DNA of 15,056 nt from assembly GCA_938039795.1 (NCBI GenBank), contig CALHWU010000052.1, forward strand, positions 1-15,056, read 5' to 3'. The notes under the pieces are model-generated. The model made no database searches, was not told where the DNA came from, and saw only the letters and a list, made by a program, of their open reading frames with translations. Source of the stretch: an uncultured Muribaculaceae bacterium (GTDB taxonomy: Bacteria > Bacteroidota > Bacteroidia > Bacteroidales > Muribaculaceae). This document shows positions 1 to 7,959 of this stretch, piece after piece. Position numbers and translations under genes: made by a program. Every line of letters starts with the position of its first letter. The stretch's first letter is position 1.

Positions 1-357
1 GGGCAGGAGTACGTAGGTGTTGGGCATTGTCACAGACCAGGCTCCGACGGCATTCCATCCGCGACGCCGCACGATGCGCCGCCACTGACGGGCAGCCAGG
101 CCGGTGTCGTCGCCGCAGGTGCATACCATATAATGTTCCATGCCATCGGGGAGCGTGGCCTCGGCGATATGACTGACGACTACGGGAGGCACTCCCCATG
201 AATAGATGGGAAATACCCATATCATACGGGTCTTATCGCCCGGGGCTTTGCGCCAGTCGGCCGACGGTGTGATCGCCGTCACGCTGTCGGATAGGAGCAG
301 GGCGAGGCGATCGGCTACGAGGCGGCTGTTGCCGCATCCTGAAAAACACGCTATCAT
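1..357 (-). CDS. Flavodoxin-like (EFR1-type) protein, 5' part only
   Basis: Reading leftward from the ATG at 357-355, the frame stays open for 119 codons to the window edge, so the C-terminus is missing. The protein begins MIACFSGCGNSRLVA, a flavodoxin-type phosphate-binding loop for FMN just after the start. It continues with WVFPIYSWGVPP, then CTCGDDTG near residue 86, and SVTMPNTYVLLP at the cut end. These match the flavodoxin-like N-terminal half of EFR1-family ferredoxins, which usually carry two 4Fe-4S clusters in the C-terminal half; that half lies outside the window, so a plain flavodoxin-like protein is also possible. The likely role is electron transfer in the cytoplasm. The loop has Cys where Thr is usual. 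The start is fixed by the loop beginning at residue 5. The gene is divergent from the DUF2461 gene, and a -7 box ends only 5 nt upstream of the start. Confidence 0.75.
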   Translation of the reverse strand, partial: MIACFSGCGNSRLVADRLALLLSDSVTAITPSADWRKAPGDKTRMIWVFPIYSWGVPPVVVSHIAEATLPDGMEHYMVCTCGDDTGLAARQWRRIVRRRGWNAVGAWSVTMPNTYVLLP

Positions 358-362
358 GGTCG

Positions 363-394
363 CAAATTTAGCCATCTTTCACATCATGGCCAAC
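363..394 (-). promoter_or_regulatory. Bacteroidota-type promoter for the flavodoxin-like gene
   Basis: On the minus strand TAAATTTG (370 to 363) matches the TAnnTTTG -7 box. GTTG (394 to 391) lies exactly 20 nt upstream and matches the TTTG -33 box in three of four positions. The -7 box ends 5 nt before the start codon, so a transcript starting at the usual distance would have almost no leader. Confidence 0.5.
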
Positions 395-415
395 AGGGGA
401 TTGGTAAAAAAGTAG

Positions 416-423
416 TAACTTTG
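416..423 (+). promoter_or_regulatory. -7 promoter box for the DUF2461 gene
   Basis: TAACTTTG followed by C is a full match to the Bacteroidota -7 box. No TTTG-like -33 box is visible 19-21 nt upstream. The box ends 7 nt before the ATG at 431, so either the transcript is nearly leaderless or translation begins at the next in-frame ATG (446). Confidence 0.6.
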
Positions 424-430
424 CTACGAT

Positions 431-1102
431 ATGGCAGAATATTACATGGAGGAGCTGCAGAGCTTTCTACGCCAGCTCGCAGCCAACAACAATCGTGAAT
501 GGTTCGCGGCCAACAGGGAGCGTTACGACCGTCTGCGCCAACTGTGGCTTGCCGATATAGACCGTCTGATAGCCGCTATGGCAGAGTGGGAGCCGGCTGC
601 GGCCGGACATTCCGCCAAAGATGTGACGTTCCGGATATATCGCGATACGCGCTTCTCGCCCGACAAGACGCCGTTCAAGACTTATTTCTCATCGGCTCCC
701 GGACCTTTCGGCAAGAACACTGCGAGGGCCGGTTACTATCTGGAGACGGGAGTGGATGACCGTTGCGGGCTTTACGGCGGACTGTGGTGCCCGGAGCCGG
801 CTGTGCTGAAGAAGATACGCCGCGCGATAGTCGATAATATCGAGGAGTTCGAGTCGATCATCATGCATCCGGATTTTGTCGGGCTGTTCCCGGAATGGTG
901 CGGCCAGCAGCTGAAGACAGTGCCCAAAGGCTGGGACCGCAATCACCCGCAGGCTTATCTCCTGCGTATGAAAGACTACGGACGAGTCAGCTATGTAGGG
1001 GCAGACTATTTTCTCGATCCGTCATGGCCGGAGATCACAGCCGAGCGCTTCAGGGCACTGAAGTCATTTGTCGATTTTCTTAACTATACTATCGACGAAT
1101 GA
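431..1102 (+). CDS. DUF2461 (TIGR02453) family protein
   Basis: This 223-residue protein has the family's N-terminal motif, LRQLAANNNREWFAANR at about residues 13-29. It also has the central signature FRIYRDTRFSPDKTPFKTY at about 67-85, followed by a glycine-rich GYYLE segment near 101. The length is normal for the family. The biochemical function is unknown; no signal peptide or membrane segment is seen, so it is probably cytoplasmic. The start at 431 sits only 7 nt after the -7 box; the ATG at 446 (MEELQSF) is an equally good start by family alignment and would leave a short leader. The gene seems to be transcribed alone: 61 nt separate it from the peptidase gene downstream, and the gene upstream is divergent. 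Confidence 0.88.
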   Translation: MAEYYMEELQSFLRQLAANNNREWFAANRERYDRLRQLWLADIDRLIAAMAEWEPAAAGHSAKDVTFRIYRDTRFSPDKTPFKTYFSSAPGPFGKNTARAGYYLETGVDDRCGLYGGLWCPEPAVLKKIRRAIVDNIEEFESIIMHPDFVGLFPEWCGQQLKTVPKGWDRNHPQAYLLRMKDYGRVSYVGADYFLDPSWPEITAERFRALKSFVDFLNYTIDE

Positions 1103-1121
1103 AACGGAGAGGCTGCTGATA

Positions 1122-1150
1122 CAGTGAATTCAAGATCAGTGAAATTTCAA
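1122..1150. repeat. Two tandem short palindromes upstream of the S41 peptidase gene
   Basis: CAGTGAATTCAA (1122-1133) and CAGTGAAATTTCAA (1137-1150) are near-direct repeats. Each contains a perfect palindrome: TGAATTCA (1125-1132) and TGAAATTTCA (1140-1149), with centres 16 bp apart. They end 13 nt before the ATG at 1164. This gap has no TAnnTTTG box. The pair could be an operator or chance AT-rich symmetry. Confidence 0.3.
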
Positions 1151-1163
1151 TAAACCAATCCAT

Positions 1164-4136
1164 ATGATTACAAAACGCTTATTTCTCATCGGCGCCGCCA
1201 TGCTCGCTTCGGCCGGGCTGGCGCAGGCCGTGACGCCTCTGTGGATGCGCGATGTGCGTATCTCGCCAGACGGCAGCCAGATCGCCTTCACTTACAAGGG
1301 CGACATCTACAAAGTGGCTGCCAAGGGTGGCAAGGCCGAAAGGCTGACCACTCTGCCTTCGTATGAAAGCCGCCCGATATGGAGCCCCGACGGCAAGCAG
1401 ATAGCTTTCGCGTCGGACCGCAACGGAGGGCAGGATGTGTTCATCATGCCAGCCTCGGGAGGGTCGGCCACGCAGCTGACTTTCAACTCGGCCAACGAAT
1501 ATCCCGAAGCTTTCACGCCCGACGGCAAGAGCGTGCTTTTCAGCGCCGCGATCCAGGAGCCGGCGGAGAGCGCCCTGTTCCCTTACCGTGCTCTTACGGA
1601 GGTCTACAGCGTACCTGCGACGGGCGGCCGCAGCCGGCAGGTGCTCGGCACGCCAGCAGTGGCTATGACGTTTATGCCCGACGGCCGCTCGTTTGTCTAC
1701 GAGGACGTGAAGGGCAGCGAGGACAAATTCCGCAAGCACCATACCTCTTCGGTGACGCGCGACATATGGCTCTACGACGCCAAGACGGGCAAGCATGTCA
1801 ATCTCACTCACCGGGGTGGCGAGGACCGCAATCCGGTGGCGTCGGCCGACGGCAAGACGGTCTATTTCCTGTCGGAGCGCGACGGCGGTTCGTTCAACCT
1901 CTATTCGTTCGATATCGCGGAGCCGTCGAAAATCACCCGGCTGACCGACTTCCGGACGCATCCGCTGCGTTTCCTGTCGCGCGGCTCCGACGGAACGTTC
2001 TCTTTTGCCTACGACGGAGAGATCTACACAATGCGCCCTGGGCAGAAGCCGGCCAAGGTGGCCATAGATGTGACTGTCGACGAGGCCGACAAGCCTGAAC
2101 AGCTCCGCGTCAGCTCGGCACGTTCGGCTGCAGTGTCGCCCGACGGCAAGCAGATGACGTTTGTGGAGGACCGCACCAAGCTCAAAGTGATCGATCTCAA
2201 GACCAAAAAGGTGCGTCAGCTGACCGACGGATCGACCGTGGCCTCCCGCTTCAAGGGATTCTCCTCGCAGTGGAGTCCCGACGGCCGCTGGATACTCATC
2301 GAGGCCACTGACCTGCATCATCAGCCATATTCCGACATAGCCATCATCAATGTGGCCGACGGCAAGATGACCTACGTCACTAAGACCGGCTATTTCGATC
2401 AGAATCCGCGCTGGGCCATGGGAGGCAAGGCCATAATCTTCGACAGCGAGCGCTACGGCATGCGCAACCATGCCTCGTGGGGATCGGAGAGCGACGTGAT
2501 GATCGCTTTCCTCAACCGCGACGCCTACGACCGCTTCCGTCTGTCGGAGGAGGACTACGAGCTGCAGAAGGAGGTTGAGAAGGCTCAGAAAAAGAAGAAA
2601 GATGACGCGGCCGACAAAAAGGACGCCAAGAAGGATGATGACTCCAAAAAGGACAAGAAAGAGAAGGCGGACAATGACGTGGAGCCGGTGGAAGTGGATC
2701 TCGAAGGTATCGCCGACCGCACGCTGCGCCTGACGCCCAACTCGTCGGCACTGGCCGATATGTATATGACTCCCGACGGAGAGACCCTCTACTACATCAC
2801 TTCATTTGAGAAGGGCTATGATCTCTGGAAGGTGAAACCCCGCAAGGGCGACGTCAGCAAAGTGACGAAACTCGGCGCCGGCGCCGGAATTGATACCGAC
2901 AAGGCCGGCAACATGTATCTCGTCGGCTCGACTCTGCGCAAGTTTGACACAAAGTCGGAAAAGCTCACTCCGATCAACTTCTCCGCGTCAATGACCATCG
3001 ATCCGGCCGACGAGCGCGAATATATGCTCCGCTACGTGTTCAACGAGGAGCGCGAGCGCTTCTTCCGCACCGACATGAACGGCGCCGACTGGGAGAATCT
3101 TTACAAGGCCTACCGCCGTTTCCTGCCGCATATCGCCAACAACTACGACTTCGCCGATCTGCTGAGCGAACTGCTCGGCGAGCTCAACGTGTCGCACACC
3201 GGCGGCCGCTACTATCCGGCCGGTGCAAGTCATCCCACGGCCCAGCTCGGCCTGATTTACGACCTGGCCTACGACGGCCCCGGAATGAAGGTGGCCGAAG
3301 TGCTGAAGGGCGGTCCGTTCGACCGCAAGTCGTCGCGGGTGAAAGCGGGCGATATCGTCGTATCGGTCAACGGACAGAAGCTGACGGCCGATACCGATCC
3401 GTCGGTGGCTCTTGCCGATCTGGTGCGCAAAAAGACACTCGTGGGATTTCGCGGCGCCGACGGCACTGACTTCGAGGAGGTGATCCTCCCGATATCGCAG
3501 AGCGCACAGAACAGTCTGATATATGACCGCTGGGTGCGTCAGCGCGAGGCCGATGTAGACCGCTGGTCGAACGGACGTCTGGGCTACGTGCATATCCAGT
3601 CGATGGACGACGGAAGCTTCCGCAAGCTCTACGCCAAGGCTCTGGGCGAGTATATCGACAAGGAGGGAATCGTGATCGATACCCGCTTCAACGGCGGAGG
3701 TCGTCTGCACGAGGATATCGAGGTGATGTTCAGCGGCCGCAAGTATCTGACGCAGGACGTCCACGGAGTCGAGACAACCGACATGCCTTCGCGCCGCTGG
3801 AACAAGCCGAGCATCATGGTCATCGGCGAGGCCAATTACTCCAATGCACATGGCACTCCCTGGGTGTACAGTCATCTGGGCCTCGGCAAACTGGTGGGCA
3901 TGCCCGTGCCGGGTACGATGAGCTCTGTCAACTGGGTGACTCTCCAGGATCCGAGCCTTGTGTTCGGCATCCCTGTGACCGGTTTCCGCACGGCCGAGGG
4001 CAATTATCTTGAAAATACGCAGCTTGAGCCCGATGTCAAGGTGGCCAACGATCCCGCTACCGTGGTCAAGGGTGAGGACGCACAGCTCCGCAAGGCTGTC
4101 GAAACGCTGCTCAACGATCTGAAAAGCAAGAAATGA
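1164..4136 (+). CDS. Secreted tricorn-like S41 family peptidase
   Basis: This 990-residue protein begins with a signal peptide (MITKRLFLIG..., hydrophobic to about 20, likely cleaved after AQA at 22), so it is exported, probably to the periplasm. Residues 25-440 hold beta-propeller (PD40-type) repeats, seen as SPDGSQIAF, SPDGKQIAF, TPDGKSVLF, SADGKTVYF and SPDGRWILI. A strongly charged Lys/Asp linker follows at about 465-505, then a second partial propeller (530-605), a C1-type helical segment, a PDZ domain (about 690-780) and an S41 catalytic domain (800-985). The tricorn tetrad appears intact: S677-H678 in LNVSHTG, nucleophile S893 in NYSNAHG and E950 in NYLENT, with spacings (216 and 57) close to archaeal tricorn (220 and 58). 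The family degrades peptides; the substrate here is unknown. The stop overlaps the next start by 4 bases, suggesting translational coupling to the Smr protein. Confidence 0.93.
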   Translation: MITKRLFLIGAAMLASAGLAQAVTPLWMRDVRISPDGSQIAFTYKGDIYKVAAKGGKAERLTTLPSYESRPIWSPDGKQIAFASDRNGGQDVFIMPASGGSATQLTFNSANEYPEAFTPDGKSVLFSAAIQEPAESALFPYRALTEVYSVPATGGRSRQVLGTPAVAMTFMPDGRSFVYEDVKGSEDKFRKHHTSSVTRDIWLYDAKTGKHVNLTHRGGEDRNPVASADGKTVYFLSERDGGSFNLYSFDIAEPSKITRLTDFRTHPLRFLSRGSDGTFSFAYDGEIYTMRPGQKPAKVAIDVTVDEADKPEQLRVSSARSAAVSPDGKQMTFVEDRTKLKVIDLKTKKVRQLTDGSTVASRFKGFSSQWSPDGRWILIEATDLHHQPYSDIAIINVADGKMTYVTKTGYFDQNPRWAMGGKAIIFDSERYGMRNHASWGSESDVMIAFLNRDAYDRFRLSEEDYELQKEVEKAQKKKKDDAADKKDAKKDDDSKKDKKEKADNDVEPVEVDLEGIADRTLRLTPNSSALADMYMTPDGETLYYITSFEKGYDLWKVKPRKGDVSKVTKLGAGAGIDTDKAGNMYLVGSTLRKFDTKSEKLTPINFSASMTIDPADEREYMLRYVFNEERERFFRTDMNGADWENLYKAYRRFLPHIANNYDFADLLSELLGELNVSHTGGRYYPAGASHPTAQLGLIYDLAYDGPGMKVAEVLKGGPFDRKSSRVKAGDIVVSVNGQKLTADTDPSVALADLVRKKTLVGFRGADGTDFEEVILPISQSAQNSLIYDRWVRQREADVDRWSNGRLGYVHIQSMDDGSFRKLYAKALGEYIDKEGIVIDTRFNGGGRLHEDIEVMFSGRKYLTQDVHGVETTDMPSRRWNKPSIMVIGEANYSNAHGTPWVYSHLGLGKLVGMPVPGTMSSVNWVTLQDPSLVFGIPVTGFRTAEGNYLENTQLEPDVKVANDPATVVKGEDAQLRKAVETLLNDLKSKK

Positions 4137-5212
4137 TGGCTAAAGTAGGAGATACAGTAAGATACCTCAACTCTGTAGGAGGAGGGCGTATCACCCGCAT
4201 AGACGGAAATATGGCCTATGTGGACGAGGATGGCTTCGAGACTCCGGTGATGCTCCGCGAGTGTGTGGTGGTCAGCGCTGCCGGCGACAGCCGTGCCGCG
4301 GCCTCCGCAGCACCCGCAGTGGCGCCGAAAGAGATAGAGAAACCGACCAAGGAGGTGAAGGCTGAGCCTGAGCTCCCGGTCGTGGAGACCGAAGGGGGCG
4401 ACAAGCTCAATGTGGTGCTCGGCTACGAGCCGGCCGACATAAAGCAGCTGTCGACCACGACATTCGACATATCGCTCGTCAACGATTCCAACTATTATCT
4501 CTACTTCACTTATCTCACTCGTGGCGACGAGGAGGAGTGGACCACGAGATATGCCGGAATTGTGGAGCCTAACATCCAGCTGCTGATCGGCGAGATGACA
4601 CATGCCGACCTTGCGCACATGGAGCATGTGGCAGTGCAGATGATCGCTTTCAAGCGCGACAAGGGCTTCGCTCTGAAGCGCCCGGTCGATGTGGAGAGAA
4701 AGATGGATCTGACGCGTTTTCTGCGCGTGAACTGCTTCAGGCAGAACGAGTATTTCGAGCACGATGTGATAACTCTTCCGCTCGTCACTGACGATGTGGC
4801 GCTCGGGCAGGACGCTGCTACGGTCGCTCCAGCCGATCTGGCGGAAGCGATGAATGCGGTCGTGACTCCGCGCCCGCAGCGCCGTCAGGTGAAAAAGGTG
4901 CAGCACAAGCCGCGTGTATCCAACGGCACCGATCCGCTGGTCACCGACCTGCATATCGACGAACTGCTTGACACTACGGCAGGCATGTCGCCGGCCGACA
5001 TTCTCAACTATCAGGTGGATGAATTCCGCAAGGTGATGGATGCCAATCTGCGCAACCGCGGCCGCAAGCTGATATTCATCCACGGCAAAGGCGAGGGGGT
5101 GCTTCGGCAGGCGCTCATGAAGGAGCTTCGCCACCGCTACAAGAGCTGCCAGGTGCAGGACGCGTCGTTCCGCGAATACGGCTTCGGCGCCACGCAGGTG
5201 ACCATCAGCTGA
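4133..5212 (+). CDS. DUF2027 and Smr domain protein
   Basis: The 359-residue protein starts with a small beta-rich segment (KVGDTVRYLNSVGGGRI, about 4-20) typical of Bacteroidota DUF2027 proteins. A Pro/Ala/Glu-rich linker (about 52-85) and a beta-sandwich-like DUF2027 core (about 90-220) follow. A basic linker (245-260) leads to a C-terminal Smr domain (about 271-359) with LHID at 273-276 and HGKGEG at 317-322, the two Smr hallmark motifs. Smr domains, as in MutS2, are nucleic-acid nucleases or binders; the activity of this stand-alone version is not known. No signal peptide is seen, so it should be cytoplasmic. The start codon lies in ATGATG at 4133-4138, overlapping the peptidase stop; either ATG may be used. 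A hairpin terminator follows, so this gene ends its transcription unit. Confidence 0.9.
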   Translation: MMAKVGDTVRYLNSVGGGRITRIDGNMAYVDEDGFETPVMLRECVVVSAAGDSRAAASAAPAVAPKEIEKPTKEVKAEPELPVVETEGGDKLNVVLGYEPADIKQLSTTTFDISLVNDSNYYLYFTYLTRGDEEEWTTRYAGIVEPNIQLLIGEMTHADLAHMEHVAVQMIAFKRDKGFALKRPVDVERKMDLTRFLRVNCFRQNEYFEHDVITLPLVTDDVALGQDAATVAPADLAEAMNAVVTPRPQRRQVKKVQHKPRVSNGTDPLVTDLHIDELLDTTAGMSPADILNYQVDEFRKVMDANLRNRGRKLIFIHGKGEGVLRQALMKELRHRYKSCQVQDASFREYGFGATQVTIS

Positions 5213-5237
5213 CGCCGTAGGGCTGCCGACAATACTT

Positions 5238-5285
5238 AATCCGCTTTTCTGTGCCGTTTTTTCGGCCGGGAAAGCGGATTTTTTG
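5238..5285 (+). terminator. Intrinsic terminator after the DUF2027-Smr gene
   Basis: AATCCGCTTT (5238-5247) pairs perfectly with AAAGCGGATT (5271-5280). A nested inner stem GCCG/CGGC closes a T6 loop (5253-5266), and a run of six T at 5279-5284 follows. The next gene's -7 box starts at 5286, directly after it. Confidence 0.85.
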
Positions 5286-5293
5286 TAATTTTG
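5286..5293 (+). promoter_or_regulatory. -7 promoter box for aspS
   Basis: TAATTTTG is a full match to TAnnTTTG, 40 nt before the aspS ATG. The -33 region would fall inside the preceding terminator hairpin, where TTCG (5261-5264, spacing 21) is the best but weak candidate. Confidence 0.6.
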
Positions 5294-5333
5294 TGGGCAG
5301 AAACAACATAACCGATTATATAGTCGAGACAAA

Positions 5334-7094
5334 ATGTACAGAACCAATACATGCGGCGAGCTGCGCCTTGCTGACGCAGGCCGCGAAGTGACACTCGCCG
5401 GATGGGTGCAGCGCGTCAGGAAGATGGGCGGCATGACATTCGTGGATCTGCGCGACCGCTACGGCATCACGCAGATAGTGTTTGAGAGCGATGCCGACGC
5501 GTCGCTTTTCGAGGCAGCCAACAAGCTGGGCCGCGAATATGTGGTGCAGGTGACCGGAAAGGTGCAGGAGCGCGAGAACAAGAACAAAAATCTGCCGACG
5601 GGCGAGGTGGAGATCATCGCCAGCGCGCTGAATGTGCTCAACCGGAGCGATATCCCGCCGTTCACTATCGAGGACGAGACCGACGGCGGCGACGACCTGC
5701 GCATGAAATACCGCTACCTTGATCTGCGCCGCTCGTGCGTGCGCCGCAATCTGGAACTGCGCCACCGCATGGCGTTCGAGATACGCCGCTATCTCGACTC
5801 GAAGGGCTTTCTTGAGGTGGAGACTCCGGTGCTCATCAAGTCGACGCCCGAGGGAGCGCGCGACTTCGTGGTGCCCTCGCGCATGAATCCCGGCGAATTC
5901 TACGCTTTGCCGCAGTCGCCGCAGACCTTCAAGCAGCTGCTGATGGTGAGCGGTTTCGACCGCTATTTCCAGATCGTGAAGTGTTTTCGCGACGAGGATC
6001 TTCGCGCCGACCGTCAGCCTGAATTCACGCAGATCGACTGCGAAATGTCGTTTGTGGAGCAGGAAGATGTGCTTCAGATGTTCGAGGGACTTGTAAAGCA
6101 CATATTCAAGTATGTGAAGGATATCGATTTCACCGAGCCGTTCCCCCGCATGACATGGGCCGATGCGATGCGCCTGTATGGTAGCGACAAGCCTGATACC
6201 CGTTTCGGCATGCAGTTTGTGGAGCTGAAAGATCTTACCACGGGCAAAGGATTTGCCGTGATGGACGATGCCGAATACGTCGGCGCCATCGTGGCTCCCG
6301 GATGTGCCGACTATACCCGCAAGCAGCTCGATCAGCTGACGGAGTTCGTGAAGCGTCCGCAGGTGGGTGCCAAAGGCATGATGTGGGTGAAGCTTGAGGC
6401 CGACGGCTCCGTCAAGAGCTCGGTAGGCAAATTCTATAGCGACGACGAGCTTCGCGCATGGCTTGAGCGCGGCAATGCCAAGCCCGGCGATCTGATGCTG
6501 ATACTTGCGGGCGCTACAATGAAAACCCGCAAGCAGCTCAACGAGCTGCGTCTGGAGATGGGTTCGCGTCTCGGTCTGCGTGATCCGCAGAAGTTCTCAT
6601 GCCTATGGGTGGTTGACTTTCCGCTTTTCGAGTGGGACGACGAGACCCAGCGCTACTATGCGATGCACCATCCGTTCACGTCGCCGAATCCCGATGATGT
6701 GGACAAGCTCGATACCGATACCGGAGCCGTGCGTGCTACGGCCTACGATATGGTGGTCAACGGCAATGAGCTTGGCGGCGGCTCGATACGTATACATGAT
6801 TCGGAGCTTCAGGACCACATGTTCCGTCTGCTCGGACTGTCGGAAGAGGAGGCACAGTATAAGTTCGGCTTCCTGATGAACGCCTTCAAGTATGGCGCGC
6901 CGCCTCACGGCGGTCTGGCATTCGGTTTCGACCGTTTCGTGTCGATACTGGCCGGCCTCGACAGCATCCGCGATGTGATAGCTTTCCCGAAAAACAATTC
7001 GGGACGCGACATGATGATCGACGCTCCCAGCACCATCGACCAGAGCCAGCTCGACGAGCTCAGCATCGCCGTGACTGAAACCGAAAAGAAGTAA
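5334..7094 (+). CDS. aspS: Aspartate--tRNA ligase
   Basis: This 586-residue class II synthetase charges tRNA-Asp with aspartate in the cytoplasm. The N-terminal OB-fold anticodon-binding domain (about 1-105) has TCGELR and GWVQRVRKMGGMTFVDLRD. The catalytic core follows from about 120, with the motif 2 segment FRDEDLRADRQPEF at 218-231 and the motif 3 segment GGLAFGFDRF at 526-535. An inserted GAD domain (roughly 300-410) shows this is the bacterial AspRS type, not AsnRS or the archaeal type. The length matches bacterial AspRS (about 580-595). The ATG at 5334 gives the canonical MYRTNTCGEL start. The gene has its own upstream -7 box and a hairpin terminator behind it, so it is probably monocistronic. 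The sequence alone does not settle whether it also aspartylates tRNA-Asn. Confidence 0.98.
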   Translation: MYRTNTCGELRLADAGREVTLAGWVQRVRKMGGMTFVDLRDRYGITQIVFESDADASLFEAANKLGREYVVQVTGKVQERENKNKNLPTGEVEIIASALNVLNRSDIPPFTIEDETDGGDDLRMKYRYLDLRRSCVRRNLELRHRMAFEIRRYLDSKGFLEVETPVLIKSTPEGARDFVVPSRMNPGEFYALPQSPQTFKQLLMVSGFDRYFQIVKCFRDEDLRADRQPEFTQIDCEMSFVEQEDVLQMFEGLVKHIFKYVKDIDFTEPFPRMTWADAMRLYGSDKPDTRFGMQFVELKDLTTGKGFAVMDDAEYVGAIVAPGCADYTRKQLDQLTEFVKRPQVGAKGMMWVKLEADGSVKSSVGKFYSDDELRAWLERGNAKPGDLMLILAGATMKTRKQLNELRLEMGSRLGLRDPQKFSCLWVVDFPLFEWDDETQRYYAMHHPFTSPNPDDVDKLDTDTGAVRATAYDMVVNGNELGGGSIRIHDSELQDHMFRLLGLSEEEAQYKFGFLMNAFKYGAPPHGGLAFGFDRFVSILAGLDSIRDVIAFPKNNSGRDMMIDAPSTIDQSQLDELSIAVTETEKK

Positions 7095-7108
7095 ACTCAC
7101 CGACATTA

Positions 7109-7152
7109 CGGAGGGCAGGCGGCAGACAATGCCGGATGCCCTCCGCTTTTCT
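7109..7152 (+). terminator. Intrinsic terminator after aspS
   Basis: CGGAGGGCA (7109-7117) pairs with TGCCCTCCG (7137-7145). Inside it, CGGCA (7120-7124) pairs with TGCCG (7130-7134) around a 5-nt loop. A T-rich tail CTTTTCTCT follows. It covers an in-frame ATG at 7129, which argues against that codon as the start of the Nif3 gene. Confidence 0.75.
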
Positions 7153-7185
7153 CTGTCAACATTCACGACAAGATCATCATTTGAT

Positions 7186-7959
7186 ATGCCTAAAATAAGT
7201 GATATAATCGGCGCATTGGAGGAATACGCTCCTCTGGGCTTGCAGGAAAGCTATGACAACTGCGGGCTTCAGACTGGCGATGCGTCGCGCGAGTGCACCG
7301 GCGCCATGCTGTGTGTGGATCCGACTCCGGCAGTTATAGCCGAGGCGGCCGCCGCGGGGTGTAATCTCGTGGTGAGCCATCATCCGCTGATATTCCGCGG
7401 ACTGAAACGGCTCACGGGATCGACCCCTGTGGAGCAGGCTGTGGAATTGTCGATAAGACATGGTGTGGCTGTGTACAGCCTGCACACTTGTCTGGACAAT
7501 GCTCCGGCGGGTGTGTCGCGCCGGATGGCCGAGATGCTCGGACTGGAGCGGGTGGAGGCTCTCGACGCAGCCAGTGGTGGCGGGGCGGTAGGAGAGCTTG
7601 CCGAGCCGTTGGCGGCTGAAGATTTTCTGCGTGAGGTGAAGCGCGTGTTCGGCGCGCCTGTGGTGCGCCACAGCGTTGCGGACGGATCGCGGATGGTGAG
7701 CCGTGTGGCTCTGTGCGGCGGGTCGGGCGCGCCGATGCTTCCGGCGGCGTTGGCCTGCGGTGCCGACGCGATGGTGACCGCCGACGTGAAATATCATGAT
7801 TTCGCCGACTATGGAGGCCGCATTCTGATAGCCGACATAGGCCATTTTGAGAGCGAACATTGCACTATAGGCATTTTTACCGATATTATTACGAAAAAAT
7901 TTCCTAACTTTGCAGTCCGTGACTCGCACGTAGAGTCAAATCCTGTAAATTACATGTAA
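7186..7959 (+). CDS. Nif3-like dinuclear metal centre protein
   Basis: The start at 7186 gives 257 residues beginning MPKISDIIGALEEYAPL, the normal family N-terminus. The frame is open from an ATG at 7129, but that codon lies in the aspS terminator. The family's metal ligands are all visible: H65-H66 in SHHPLIF, D104 in HTCLDNAPAG, and H220 and E224 in GHFESE. This matches the pattern in E. coli YbgI, which forms a hexameric ring with two metal ions per subunit. The family is often annotated as GTP cyclohydrolase I type 2, but its activity is unsettled. It is likely cytoplasmic. This is the short form, without the extra PII-like central domain of some homologues. No clear promoter is seen in the 33 nt after the terminator. 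The last 50 bases carry the promoter of the next gene, whose ATG is 3 nt past the stop. Confidence 0.93.
   Translation: MPKISDIIGALEEYAPLGLQESYDNCGLQTGDASRECTGAMLCVDPTPAVIAEAAAAGCNLVVSHHPLIFRGLKRLTGSTPVEQAVELSIRHGVAVYSLHTCLDNAPAGVSRRMAEMLGLERVEALDAASGGGAVGELAEPLAAEDFLREVKRVFGAPVVRHSVADGSRMVSRVALCGGSGAPMLPAALACGADAMVTADVKYHDFADYGGRILIADIGHFESEHCTIGIFTDIITKKFPNFAVRDSHVESNPVNYM
7905..7912 (+). promoter_or_regulatory. -7 promoter box inside the 3' end of the Nif3 gene
   Basis: TAACTTTG followed by CA is a full match to the Bacteroidota -7 box, preceded by an A/T-rich run. It lies 50 nt before the ATG of the zinc-ribbon gene and inside Nif3 codons near residues 240-243. No convincing -33 TTTG box is seen at 19-21 nt. 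Confidence 0.55.

Noticed and set aside
206..415. Plus-strand 69-codon frame over the flavodoxin-like gene
   Set aside because: The minus-strand reading shows flavodoxin motifs throughout; the plus frame shows none.
1179..2471. 430-codon minus-strand open frame opposite the S41 peptidase
   Set aside because: It lies wholly antisense to a clear peptidase, has no recognisable domain, and its composition (many His, Arg, Leu) is that of a shadow frame in GC-rich coding DNA.
4004..5434. 476-codon minus-strand open frame across the Smr gene and the aspS start
   Set aside because: It runs antisense to two well-supported genes and through a terminator hairpin, with no motif or promoter of its own.
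7129..7185. Upstream start for the Nif3 gene
   Set aside because: The ATG lies inside the aspS terminator hairpin, and the 19 extra residues match nothing in the family; the ATG at 7186 gives the expected N-terminus.
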